From assembly GCA_940671915.1 (NCBI GenBank), contig CALNVZ010003434.1, positions 22,289,961 through 22,353,960 of the forward strand: a stretch of DNA of 64,000 nt, written 5' to 3'. This document shows, one piece after another, positions 12,501 to 20,410 of the stretch. Both the position numbers and the translations under genes were made by a program. This DNA is from Paracentrotus lividus (Eukaryota > Echinodermata > Echinoidea > Camarodonta > Echinidae). How positions within the stretch are numbered: position 1 is the stretch's first letter; every line of letters starts with the position of its first letter. The notes under the pieces are model-generated. The model saw nothing but the letters and a program-made list of their open reading frames with translations, was not told the DNA's origin and ran no database searches.

Positions 12501-15306
12501 TACAAAAAAAATGAACTACAGTCAGCCTTGGAAAAGCTGAGTCTGTTGAGACTGAAGAAATATCTTTAAACTTCTTTTAAAAAGTCAACTAATAAAGGCT
12601 TAAAATAGAATATTATGAGACGATGAATTGAAAATACCTTAGACTTAGACCTTACTTGACTAGTTCGACTGAAACAAGGTTGACTGTATATCTAGTCTCT
12701 TTTCAAGACATTCTAAAGCCCTGTTCCCACAAGAATACCTCCATAAATGCCTCTTTGCATTTATGGAATAAAGGTTTATGATTTACAATGTAGATGCATA
12801 TTGCACATCTTACTGTATCTCAATTGCACAGCATGAATGGGCCTAAAGAGGATTTCGCTATCATGTTTTCTAATCCATGAATACAGTATTTTCATTTAGA
12901 ATATTTTGTTTTCTACTTAACTCAAAGCATTGAAATGTATAAGTACTATGTGGTTACATTTTGTTGTTTTGTTAATCTCTCATTTTTTGTCTTATTCTGA
13001 ATTTTATTCTGCAGTGCCTGATTGGACATACTGAAGAAGTCACTGTGATGGGAAACTATCATTCCAAAGAGAGCAACGTCCATGATAATCATCAAGATGG
13101 TAGTACAGAATCAAGGAAACTGGCTGAGGACTCTGTAAAAGAAATTAGCAAGGATATTAAAGATAATATTCAGGCAGAGATTTCAATATCTGCTGATAAA
13201 CCAACCCAAGAGAGTACCACTTCATGTGCATCAGGTATCAGCAAGAAGACAAAGAGAATATCAAGAAAAAAGCTAAGCTCTTCAAAGGCACTACCCTTTG
13301 CAAGCAAGACACATGAAGTAGAATGTGAGGAAGAAGTCTTGGTAGTTGCAAAAGAAAGCAAGTCAAATGAGAAACAGTTAAAATGTTTAGCATCATCTTC
13401 TGGTAAAGATGAGAGCTCAGGGAAGCAGCAAGGTATGCTTCAGGGTCAAATGTCTCTAAGTCTAAACAAGAAAGAGAAAGAAACTATGGCCAACAATCGT
13501 CCATCTGTAAGAAGAAAAAACAGGGAATTTGTGGTAAAGAACGGGAATGACAGTTTACCGAAACAGCGTGAACAAGATTTACAGGAGATACAGGTCTGTC
13601 CAACCTCTCTTAGCCTTGACATGAATGAGAAAAGACCCAATAGCAACTGTCCTAGATCACTAACATGCAAGAACAGAGAAAGTCTTGAGAGGAACAAACC
13701 TGCAGTAGAATGTGACATTGTTCCAGACTCTTGTGATGATGAGACAGGTAGTGTAGATATCATTTATTCCTCAGAGACTGAACATTCCGATCATCTCCAG
13801 CAAAAGATGGCCCTGAGAAAGGCCAGACACCTCCGAAGTTTGCTTCCATCAACAGAATCATCAAAACCTGGCATTGTATCCAACAGTTCTCGCATCATGA
13901 CAAGAAGCAGGTACAAGGAAAGATTATCTGATGTCAACACTGTGCAAGCTTTGAAGGAGGAAGGGAAAATAGATCACGAGGACACGAGAAAGGAAACAGA
14001 ACAGTTTCAAGCGGGGTCTCCCATTCTTAAGGATTGTATGGCTATTGAGGGGATACCAGTAAGACTTGTCCATGTTGATAGAAACAGAGGAGGGTCTGTC
14101 GGTACACCAGAAGAATTTGAGACTGATTGCGAAGGAGAAGAAGATTTGTCTGTTTTTATGAAACATGCCAGCCAAATTAGAAGATCACTTAACAAATTAG
14201 ATGCTTTTAAATGTGATAGCAAGAATAACTCACCAAAGGAACTGGATGTGGCAGGCAAGCAGATAAGTCAGAAGCACCTGCTGAGTGAGAAATTGGTAGA
14301 CTATCAAAAGTCTGTTATTCCTTCTGATTTTGCCTGTAGTGGTTTGAGTGCAAGTACAAGCATAGTTTCCAACTTGAGAAGGTCACCTCGGATATCCAAC
14401 CACAAAATAATGTTGGATGATGTTGCAATGAAAAAACTACCAGTTGATAAGCAGAAATCACCTGTCTTTCATTCTGCTAATATGAAGCCGAAGGGAGATT
14501 CTAAACAACAAGTTACCAACCTAAGAAGGTCACCTAGAAAAAGGAAACTGAAGGACAAAAGACAGTCCATAACAAATGAAAAACTAACGGCTCAGTCGGG
14601 TGGTGATCCATACAAATTAATCGTTTCTTCAGATTCTCCAGAAGACGATTCAAAGGCCAGCTCCAGGGTTGCTTCATTCAGGGGAAATCTTAGAGACAAG
14701 TCTCTGTCTCCTGCCAAACATAAATTCCCACAAGGTAGCTCTTCCAGTAGAGGAAAAATAACGCAGCGAAAGACGAATTCGGGGACTGGACAGCAATCTT
14801 TCAAAAGGAGTGTGGATATAGGGCAGCAAAAACTCAGTCCTGTGAGAAATGAAAAAGGCAAATTTGTGCCAGCCAAGGATAGCTCATCCTCTGTTGCTCT
14901 GAAGGTACCAGAAGAAGCGTCATCTCCTTTGCCCAAGTCCTCACTCTCTAACTTTAGGTCACTCAGAAAGAGGTCTTTCTCAGAGGGTTGCGATGACCAA
15001 TCTTCAATCCCATCAAAAGTTTTCACATCCTTCAGGGTTTCATCTGAAGAGCTTGTCGTATTACGGAACAGAGCATCCTGCAAGAAGATTGGTGTTGTTC
15101 CTCCATACACCCAGATGTGTGGCTATAGATCGCCACAGGGTCAGGCATCTGCAGGGCAGAAGACATTATTGGGAAGTAGAAGTCCAAGTAGTAAGACAAC
15201 CTACAAGGACAGTCCTAGAAGTTCTAAGATCAACTCAAAGCAGGAGCTACCTTCTAGGTCCTCTGCGAGAATACGTCTTGTTAGAAAAGCACTGGAGTTT
15301 ACCTAA
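496..15306 (+). CDS. Large nuclear protein gene, 3' part (13 exons), family not identified
   Basis: Exons 496-584, 1825-1948, 2423-2532, 3895-4109, 6459-6562, 7301-7351, 8308-8392, 9366-9451, 10096-10251, 11144-11270, 11626-11784, 12241-12369 and 13015-15306 all have AG/GT borders and matching phases. They join into one open frame of 1241 codons plus stop, which strongly supports the model. The gene begins upstream: the first visible exon is open to its acceptor. The middle part (about residues 160-430) looks helical and folded (segments such as LFYSEVADIVISKEINR, LHSVMLYFHFK and LSLYYSLNILI). The last exon is disordered, basic and Ser-rich, with LRRSPR twice and SPR/SPAK-type sites, which suggests a nuclear, Cdk-regulated protein. 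LRRSPR also occurs in vertebrate Treslin/TICRR, so that is one weak hypothesis; I could not match the folded part to Treslin from memory. Function left open. Confidence 0.85.
1588..1769. mobile_element. Probable MITE with TAGGG...GTTTCAC ends
   Basis: TAGGGAGTGTTTCACCAAGT at the left and a right end whose complement is TAGGGCTGTTTCACTAGTCG. Short and imperfect; similar in kind to the element at 16581-16802. Confidence 0.45.
1825..1948 (+). CDS. Exon b of the 1241-codon gene
   Basis: Bounded by ...CCAAAG and CAG|GTAAGA. It encodes a basic, probably helical stretch (LSQKDQKRLFKETVSSLAQG, then RKYSPLYCKRFHR). Phase 1 in, phase 2 out. Confidence 0.82.
2423..2532 (+). CDS. Exon c of the 1241-codon gene
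   Basis: Acceptor TTCCAG, donor CTAG|GTATTT. It continues the basic helix (CVRRLRQRLGATAQNLED) into an acidic tail (CSDIEDEQL). Phase 2 in, phase 1 out. Confidence 0.82.
2640..3680. repeat. Degenerate local tandem repeats in an intron
   Basis: At least three diverged units share a poly-C run, then AAGTGGAGATGTTGCAC, then CAGATGGCCTTCATTATAAT and GTAAAGCACCC (best near 3119-3230 and 3270-3385; weaker near 2825-2950 and 3575-3670). A second shared piece, CACCGCCGCCACCATGTT, sits near 2990 and 3420. No coding frame is supported. Confidence 0.65.
3895..4109 (+). CDS. Exon d of the 1241-codon gene
   Basis: Acceptor TGTACAG, donor TGT|GTAAGT, phase 1 in and 0 out. Codes a polar, Ser/Gln-rich linker of about 72 residues (for example YSQRPDHSSQQQPGLTRRKD) that is probably disordered and separates the N-terminal helices from the next helical region. 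Confidence 0.8.
4137..5901. mobile_element. 1.77-kb terminal-inverted-repeat element, non-autonomous
   Basis: The left end GTGATGCGTCACGTCGAAAG pairs imperfectly with the right end, whose complement starts GTGATACGTCTTGTCGAAAT. Similarity continues inward for about 36 bases to a GTCGC block. ATAT flanks both ends and may be the target duplication. The inside has no convincing reading frame, so it would be a non-autonomous DNA transposon. The superfamily is not assignable by eye. Confidence 0.6.
6459..6562 (+). CDS. Exon e of the 1241-codon gene
   Basis: Acceptor TTTATAG, donor GTGGG|GTAAAA, phase 0 in and 2 out. Reads LGRSHNVNELRRDLTMLYHH and DPASLIIKMKHAVG, the start of the putative folded helical domain. 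Confidence 0.8.
6722..6800. repeat. Truncated tRNA-derived SINE-like copy
   Basis: Contains CTCAGGTTCGAACC, a B-box-like sequence, followed by a body (TCACTTTTTCATATCATATA, then TTTCTGATCAGTTTCGTTCA) that is clearly related to the body of the copy at 6956-7090. The A-box part is missing or not recognisable. Confidence 0.5.
6956..7090 (+). repeat. tRNA-derived SINE-like copy
   Basis: A tRNA-like head carries an A-box-like block (TAGCTCAGATGGTAGAC) and a B-box-like block (GGTTTGAATCCC) at tRNA spacing. It is followed by a non-tRNA body similar to that at 6722-6800. The acceptor stem does not pair, so this is not a working tRNA gene. Confidence 0.55.
7301..7351 (+). CDS. Exon f of the 1241-codon gene (51 bases)
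   Basis: A short exon between CATTTTCAG and AG|GTAGGT, phase 2 in and out. Reads LFYSEVADIVISKEINR, an amphipathic helix by appearance. Confidence 0.78.
7549..7963. mobile_element. piggyBac-type MITE flanked by TTAA
   Basis: Ends AGGCCACCGCACACCTTACG and its complement near 7944-7963 are perfect over about 20 bases and similar for longer. Both sides carry TTAA (7545-7548 and 7964-7967), the target duplication typical of piggyBac elements. There is no reading frame inside, so it is non-autonomous. Confidence 0.8.
8308..8392 (+). CDS. Exon g of the 1241-codon gene
   Basis: Acceptor ATTACAG, donor ACCAG|GTAAAC, phase 2 in and 0 out. Reads ASDVASCLHSVMLYFHFKCD and onward. Confidence 0.8.
8505..8690. 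repeat. Possible SINE or short retroposon with (TTA)n tail
   Basis: The segment ends GAGCGCACTAAATGC followed by a run of ATT triplets, a layout common at the 3' ends of short retroposons. Its head is not clearly tRNA-like. Weak call. Confidence 0.3.
9366..9451 (+). CDS. Exon h of the 1241-codon gene
   Basis: Acceptor GTCTTTCAG, donor ACAAG|GTAATT, phase 0 in and 2 out. Reads VSSCRDAVYQLHMASMLSLY then YSLNILITR. This exon is required to keep the phase between 8392 and 10096. Confidence 0.8.
10096..10251 (+). CDS. Exon i of the 1241-codon gene
   Basis: Acceptor CTTGTCAG, donor CTCAT|GTAAGT, phase 2 in and out. Codes SECERRIRMARHTLFKACLL and a stretch ending DAPFLYPTLM. Confidence 0.85.
10327..10374. 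repeat. Near-perfect 48-base palindrome in an intron
   Basis: Two perfect 20-base arms (ATGGCTAGCCATGCATCCGG and its complement) are separated by TAAATTTG. That spacer can itself pair apart from one G-T. Inside each arm, GGCTAGCC is a smaller palindrome. Confidence 0.85.
10494..10568. repeat. Short imperfect foldback repeat
   Basis: GTGAGCATGCGGTAACTATA pairs imperfectly with a right arm whose complement is GTGAGCATAAAGTAACTATG. Total length is about 75 bases. Confidence 0.55.
11144..11270 (+). CDS. Exon j of the 1241-codon gene
   Basis: Acceptor CTTCCAG, donor CTTCAG|GTAATT, phase 2 in and 0 out. Reads YVLKHPPYPFTPSTYIKHVL and RSVLPPNLYPDLTEQLQ. Confidence 0.85.
11626..11784 (+). CDS. Exon k of the 1241-codon gene
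   Basis: Acceptor TTTGCAG after a long T tract, donor CAAAAG|GTCAGT, phase 0 in and out. Reads SSLTLLPPSNLSTWLTDHCP and onward to DLCHELQK. Confidence 0.85.
12241..12369 (+). CDS. Exon l of the 1241-codon gene
   Basis: Acceptor CTCCTACAG, donor GAAGAG|GTATGT, phase 0 in and out. Codes SLYSQPDSYSLYGGRESSGT and an acidic end (DTADIEE). Confidence 0.82.
12517..12688. mobile_element. MITE with TACAGTC...CTGTA ends
   Basis: The left end TACAGTCAGCCTTG and the right end CAAGGTTGACTGTA are inverted repeats, with TA at the borders as in Tc1/mariner-derived MITEs. Related ends occur at 15895-16067 and 57477-57554. Confidence 0.6.
13015..15306 (+). CDS. Terminal coding exon, Ser/Lys/Arg-rich nuclear tail
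   Basis: Acceptor TTCTGCAG, open from 13015 to the TAA at 15304-15306 (763 residues). The composition is disordered and highly charged. Visible motifs are NLRRSPRISN and NLRRSPRKRKLKDK, NFRSLRKRSFSEG, several SP sites with nearby basic residues (Cdk-like), bipartite-looking basic clusters (KKTKRISRKKLSSSK) for nuclear import, and an acidic patch DCEGEEDLSVF. Open frames on the minus strand opposite this exon are shadows. The long single tail exon and repeated LRRSPR sites recall the tail of replication regulators such as Treslin, but this is inference. Confidence 0.9.
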   Translation, partial: CLIGHTEEVTVMGNYHSKESNVHDNHQDGSTESRKLAEDSVKEISKDIKDNIQAEISISADKPTQESTTSCASGISKKTKRISRKKLSSSKALPFASKTHEVECEEEVLVVAKESKSNEKQLKCLASSSGKDESSGKQQGMLQGQMSLSLNKKEKETMANNRPSVRRKNREFVVKNGNDSLPKQREQDLQEIQVCPTSLSLDMNEKRPNSNCPRSLTCKNRESLERNKPAVECDIVPDSCDDETGSVDIIYSSETEHSDHLQQKMALRKARHLRSLLPSTESSKPGIVSNSSRIMTRSRYKERLSDVNTVQALKEEGKIDHEDTRKETEQFQAGSPILKDCMAIEGIPVRLVHVDRNRGGSVGTPEEFETDCEGEEDLSVFMKHASQIRRSLNKLDAFKCDSKNNSPKELDVAGKQISQKHLLSEKLVDYQKSVIPSDFACSGLSASTSIVSNLRRSPRISNHKIMLDDVAMKKLPVDKQKSPVFHSANMKPKGDSKQQVTNLRRSPRKRKLKDKRQSITNEKLTAQSGGDPYKLIVSSDSPEDDSKASSRVASFRGNLRDKSLSPAKHKFPQGSSSSRGKITQRKTNSGTGQQSFKRSVDIGQQKLSPVRNEKGKFVPAKDSSSSVALKVPEEASSPLPKSSLSNFRSLRKRSFSEGCDDQSSIPSKVFTSFRVSSEELVVLRNRASCKKIGVVPPYTQMCGYRSPQGQASAGQKTLLGSRSPSSKTTYKDSPRSSKINSKQELPSRSSARIRLVRKALEFT

Positions 15307-15894
15307 AAGCCTATAGAGTCAGATGCATATCGTGGTTAACATATGCACAATATAGCATGAAACAAATGTTTTTGTTTGTATTGTTGTTTTATATAGTACT
15401 TCATGTTTTACAGGTTTATATACTGTACAGAATATATGGGATTTGAATTGGTCTCTTTTTTTAGAGCTAATATGATATGGGTAAATACATATCATTTTTG
15501 GAAAATCCAACAGTACTTTTCAATAAGGAGCTCAGATTATTTTTGAAAAACAGTTTCTTATTAATTGCTTAATAACATTGTGTAGGCATGTAAAAGGGAG
15601 TTGTGCTGGTCCCACACATGTGTCTTTTTTGTTTTGGAATCCCGACATAGGGTTCCAGTATAAGAAATAGGCTTCTCATGGTCAATAAGAGTTACTTATA
15701 AGGTTTTGATGCATTAGTTGTCCTATGACAAAATAAAAGAATATATACATGTGGGCTATTTGATGCAGCTGCTGTGATTATTTTATTTTTTACATAATAC
15801 ATCATGTTGATATGCAATATTGTTTTTAATCTTGTCAGTTTGGACGATTCTATTTTTAAAACAGAAATTTAAAGAAACTTTAAACTTTACCAAA

Positions 15895-16067
15895 TACAGT
15901 CAACCTTGCCTAAGTCAAACTTGCATCGGTTGAACTAAGTCAAAGGTCTTTTTGAGTCACCTTCTCTTTATTCTATCGTTTGTAACCCTTCTCAAGTAAT
16001 TTTTTTTTGCCTAAAGAGAAGCTACATATGTATTTTAGTTGATTCAACTTTGGCAAGGTAAACTGTA
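15895..16067. mobile_element. MITE with TACAGTC...CTGTA ends
   Basis: TACAGTCAACCTTGCCTAAG at the left pairs with a right end whose complement is TACAGTTTACCTTGCCAAAG. The border TA suggests a Tc1/mariner-type origin. It lies in the probable 3' UTR of the upstream gene. Confidence 0.65.
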
Positions 16068-16580
16068 TAGCACCTGCTGTTTAGTGTGATGCATTATGTT
16101 GCTTTTATATATTTTATGTGAACTTTTTATAAGAATTGCAAACAGTAACCATAATTAGTTTATGAAACTGTCCTTTGTACATGTTGTTTGAAAAGATCTT
16201 TTTTTTCTTAAACCAACGTGCCATTGAATGTTTTTTTTGTTTCCCATATAAATATGCATGGTTATCTTTGTTAGTTTTTTAAGGAATTCTTAAAAACTTC
16301 TGTCAAATGAAATCAATTAATTTTCATGTGAAAATTTCTCTTTGATACACAATGGGAGCTATAGCTTTATTGTTGAGCCTACTGAAGGCATGTGGAAACT
16401 ATAATAAAGGGAACCAATTTTGCCGTCCATTGTTTGTCCGTAACACTAAATAAACTACCATAACTTTGCAGCCACATCTGATTTTAACCAAACTTGGATT
16501 GTAGATGCAATATGGGGACCTTCAAATGTGAATGAGGTCAAAGGTTGTTTGAGGCCTAATGCTGGTTTCAACTCCCTTCA

Positions 16581-16802
16581 GGGTGTGTTTCACAAAGAGT
16601 TAAGTTAGGGTAAAACTTAACCCTAAAAATACTGGGGGTGATTCTTTTCAATTTAGTAGGTTATGCAATGGATAAAACATTTGCCAATTTTTGGGTTTAA
16701 GTTTTACTTGAATTCTAAGAACACTCCGGAACATCTGATCATTGAGGCAACTAGGAATTCAAGTGACTTTCAGTCTACTTAACTCTCTGTGTGAAACACC
16801 CC
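16581..16802. mobile_element. MITE with GGGTGTGTTTCACA ends
   Basis: GGGTGTGTTTCACAAAGAGT and the right end (complement GGGTGTTTCACACAGAGAGT) form terminal inverted repeats of about 25 bases. A related end pattern (GTTTCAC) flanks 1588-1769. Confidence 0.6.
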
Positions 16803-18416
16803 CAATAGTTAGTATTTATTAAGCACATGTGAATCTTTGCAATTTGCAAAAGGGACTTGCTGCAAAAAAATGATAGCTCAGTCGTTTACAACCCAAACTT
16901 GTTTACATGTAGTTGTGCAGTAGACAAATCCACTATTTGTACATGTCAAATTCGTGTTTTCTTCCTGCATACTTGTATGTTAAAAAGATATTGTATATTT
17001 GTATGTATGGTCAAACTGAATACATGTAATGGTTAGTTAATAACACGGTATAAAGCACAAGTGTGTGAAGGGATATTTGTTTTTAAACTTGATTTTATTT
17101 ATATCAAAATTTTGTGTTTTACATGTACTTTCATTTTATTTATATCGATGTGGCAAAGAAGATTTTTCTAATAAAAATTGCTGCCGAAGAGAACAATATT
17201 TTATCACTCTTTGATTGCTTATTTCTATCTACCAATACATTAAAATTAAATTCACTCAATTATACATATCATTTACATATAAAATAAATTTTACTGTACA
17301 ATGTACATAAATGAGTTTAACCATAGTACATATCAAATCAAATTGTACATTGAAATAACTTTACAGGCTATAAAAACTGTTTGTGAAACCTAATATAAAG
17401 CTAAGAGTAATGGTTATGGATTTAATGATGTAGAATGTTTTGAGGCACATGAAATCAAATATGCATTAGGTTGTTTAAAAAAGAAATAACATAGCGTGTA
17501 TTGTAAAACACAAAAGGTACCATTATTCAAACCTCATACCCCAAACCTGTTCCTACAGCTTACGCTATAATAATAATATGATTAGCCTAAGATGAAAGCT
17601 CTTGAAAACAGCTCATTACAGCTAGGGACCGAGGCAGTCTTGTTCATATTGTTTTTGGTTGTTGATGAAAAAATACAAAACAAAACAAATAGATTTCATT
17701 ATAAATTAGCTTATATCAAGGTCATGTCTTGCATCAACTAGACTTCTGATTAATATCATTGGTAACTGCACATTAGAGATACATGTAGGAGACCACACAT
17801 GCACTAGATTCTGACCATTTGCAACTCTTTCAGACGGGGGCCTAGGTAGTTTGTTTTGATAAGCATGCATGCATCAATATGTCTTTACTTCAAATTTCTA
17901 CTGCATATATAATGCATCAATGAATACTGATTTCTGTCCAGATATAATGTATGTTCATGGCAGCACATTAATAAATGTAGGATAACAATGCACACATACA
18001 ATCATGTATGAAGATGTTAATTAAAAAAACAGCCCAAAGCCAACTTGACCAAATTGAATTATACATGGAAAATTGTGGCTTCCATATGTGCCCATCTTGT
18101 ATATAATTATAGAAGTGCTTTCCTTGAAATGGACTGTCGAGGACTTGGGCTGCTCTAATATTCATAAATACATATCTTTGTTGAGAGCCTCCACTTAGCA
18201 CTGAAAATGTAGCTTTCATTCCTAGGGTAAATATACTGTCTGGTACATGTATCAATCATTTACATCATGGTCTATGTACATGTCTCTTTGGCTATGAGAT
18301 ATTTAATTGATTTCTTTGATATTCATAAACTATTTCACTACAAAATTTACAGAAATAATGCACACATACCTTTTAGAAAATAGCCAATGAAATTAACTTG
18401 TTTACAGAAATACATG

Positions 18417-18564
18417 TACAGACAAACCTGTCTAGTAAGGTCAACCAAGGGGAAAAGCGACCACTGTAAGCAGGTGACGCTTAGAGACAGATCCTGAACT
18501 GAACAAATAGAAATAGACAGAGTGGCCACTACAGAGAGGTGGCCACAAAGACAGGTTTGACTAT
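18417..18564. mobile_element. MITE with TACAG...CTATA ends
   Basis: TACAGACAAACCTGTCT at the left and a right end whose complement is TATAGTCAAACCTGTCTTTG. Inside, GTGGCCAC repeats occur in both directions. Confidence 0.6.
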
Positions 18565-19245
18565 AAATATTGGCTGTAAAATTGGCTTATTTACTGAAAT
18601 GAATGTAATACAAGGCAAAACAGGATAATTGACTGAATTATATAATTATAAATCATATTGAAAAACCTAGTAGATATATACGGATATATATATATATATA
18701 TGTAATGTAACAAATGGCCAACATAAAGCACCTACACCAATTTGTAATGTATACATCCAACAGGTAGCATCTAGGTTCTATGAATAATGAATATTCATTG
18801 AACAACCAAAACATGATCGACTTATTTGTTTTGAAATATTTCCAAGCATGTTATTTCGCATGAAACTTGAACATATCCTAAACTTGAGAATCTGACAATA
18901 TGAGGATCAAAAAGCACTTTAAAAGTATTGTTTTTGAAGGAACTAAGTCGAAACACTTCAGTGCAACAAATACAAGAGGGTTTTATCTGAGAATGTGTTT
19001 ATTGTGTGTAATATCATGCATTCATTTACAGAAATAAAATTACCATTAATATCGTTTTTTTGAAAAATGTAAAGGTGGAATGCATCATAATCTACAAGCG
19101 TAAAATCATATTCACTCACAGGACTTATCAAAGCTATGGGTCTAGTGAACAAACGGTTCTAGGACAACTATCCCCGGCAGAAATCTACCCCCTAACTCTA
19201 CACCTAACCCTATTTCTGGGGGTAGTGGTCCAAGGGGTAATTGTC

Positions 19246-19389
19246 CTGGGGGGGCATTTCATGAAAGGACTTGTCAGACGTTTTATCCGACAAACTGTTA
19301 CAAGCTACTGACATGCTTGCATCTGATTGGCTGACAGCAAATTTGTCGGATAAAATGTCCGACAAGTCCTTTGATGAAATGCCCCCCTG
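19246..19389. mobile_element. 144-bp MITE, GGGGGCATTTCAT family, copy 1
   Basis: Ends GGGGGGCATTTCATGAAAGG and complement of the right end CAGGGGGGCATTTCATCAAA are inverted repeats extending over TTTATCCGACAAA. A second copy in the opposite orientation is at 44189-44329 and matches throughout, including CAAGCTACTGA and TGCATCTGATTGGCTGA. Confidence 0.75.
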
Positions 19390-19657
19390 ATATGTACACA
19401 AACAATGTCCCTAAAACTCTTATCAAGCAATATCCATTAAAACTGAATCAATTTATGGAATATAAACCCATATAAGGCAATATGCAAAATTAATGAGCAT
19501 AGGAGAAAGCATTGAATATGATACTGACAAAAACAAACATTTCAATATCATTTATTTCCATAAAAACTGTTGTTGATTATATGTAAACAAAGCAAATTCA
19601 TACATTTCTTTTCCAAAGAAAAATTATGACTTTCAGGATAATACTGGATTTGCTTAA

Positions 19658-20410
19658 CCCTAAAAAGACTGGGGGGGGGGCTCATTCAGCCCCCCCCTCG
19701 ACATTTTTCGCGATAAATTCGCGACGCGGAAAAAAAATTCGCCGAGACTCCATGACTATTTTCTTTCAAGTCTCGCGCAACTTTTGAGACCAAATTTGCG
19801 ATGCCCGGGTACGCGGTTCCGAAATTACGTAACATTTTGTAACCGTGCGTCAGACCCAAGTTGCTCCAATACGTGATTTTGTGTACAAATCCAATGCAAA
19901 TTGTGTTTTTAGCCAAAATTCATAAATGTATCATTATTTTTTCTTTAACTGATTAAAATCAATTAATTAAAGGTTGTTTATGCTTAAAATAGTGTCACCA
20001 ATGACTTCCATCGAAAAAACAATAAAAAACAAAAAGTCAAAAAACAAAGAAATACATAAGAAATTTTAAAAACAATAGAATACATAAGAAAAAAATCTTG
20101 ATACAAATTTTTTTTTTACACACATTTCACCAGAAGCCTACAAGGAGCCTGTAAACTAAAAATTAGCACTTTTAGAGCTTTATTTAATTAATTAGAGCAA
20201 ATCTTAGGTTTTATGCATAAATTAGCATAATTAATTAGTGATGAAATTTTTCGGAGAATATGACTCTTCAGTTTTGGAGAGGACGCCGCGGGTAATGCGC
20301 GTGCCAATTTTTGGCGCGATCGCGCGCTCAACGGCCGAGATCTTAGGGGGGGGCTGAATGAGCCCCCCCCCAGTCTTTACGTGTGTCAAAATAGCCCAGT
20401 CTTTTTAGGG
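19658..20410. mobile_element. 753-bp piggyBac-type MITE flanked by TTAA
   Basis: Terminal inverted repeat CCCTAAAAAGACTGGG at both ends. TTAA flanks both sides (19654-19657 and 20411-20414). A second inner repeat, poly-G plus CTCATTCAGCCCCCCC, is also inverted, so each end has two nested arms. The interior has no usable reading frame. Confidence 0.8.

Larger units (their letters stand above)
15307..17250 (+). other. 3' UTR and downstream DNA of the 1241-codon gene
   Basis: AT-rich and non-coding. The first good polyadenylation signal after the stop is AATAAA at about 15732; others occur further on (around 17170, AATAAAAATTG), so the UTR may be 0.4 or nearly 1.9 kb long. It contains two MITEs listed separately (15895-16067 and 16581-16802). 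Confidence 0.45.

Noticed and set aside
14592-15110. 172-codon open frame on the minus strand
   Set aside because: It lies opposite the Ser/Lys-rich terminal exon; its composition is what the complement of such codons gives. No splice or start context supports it.
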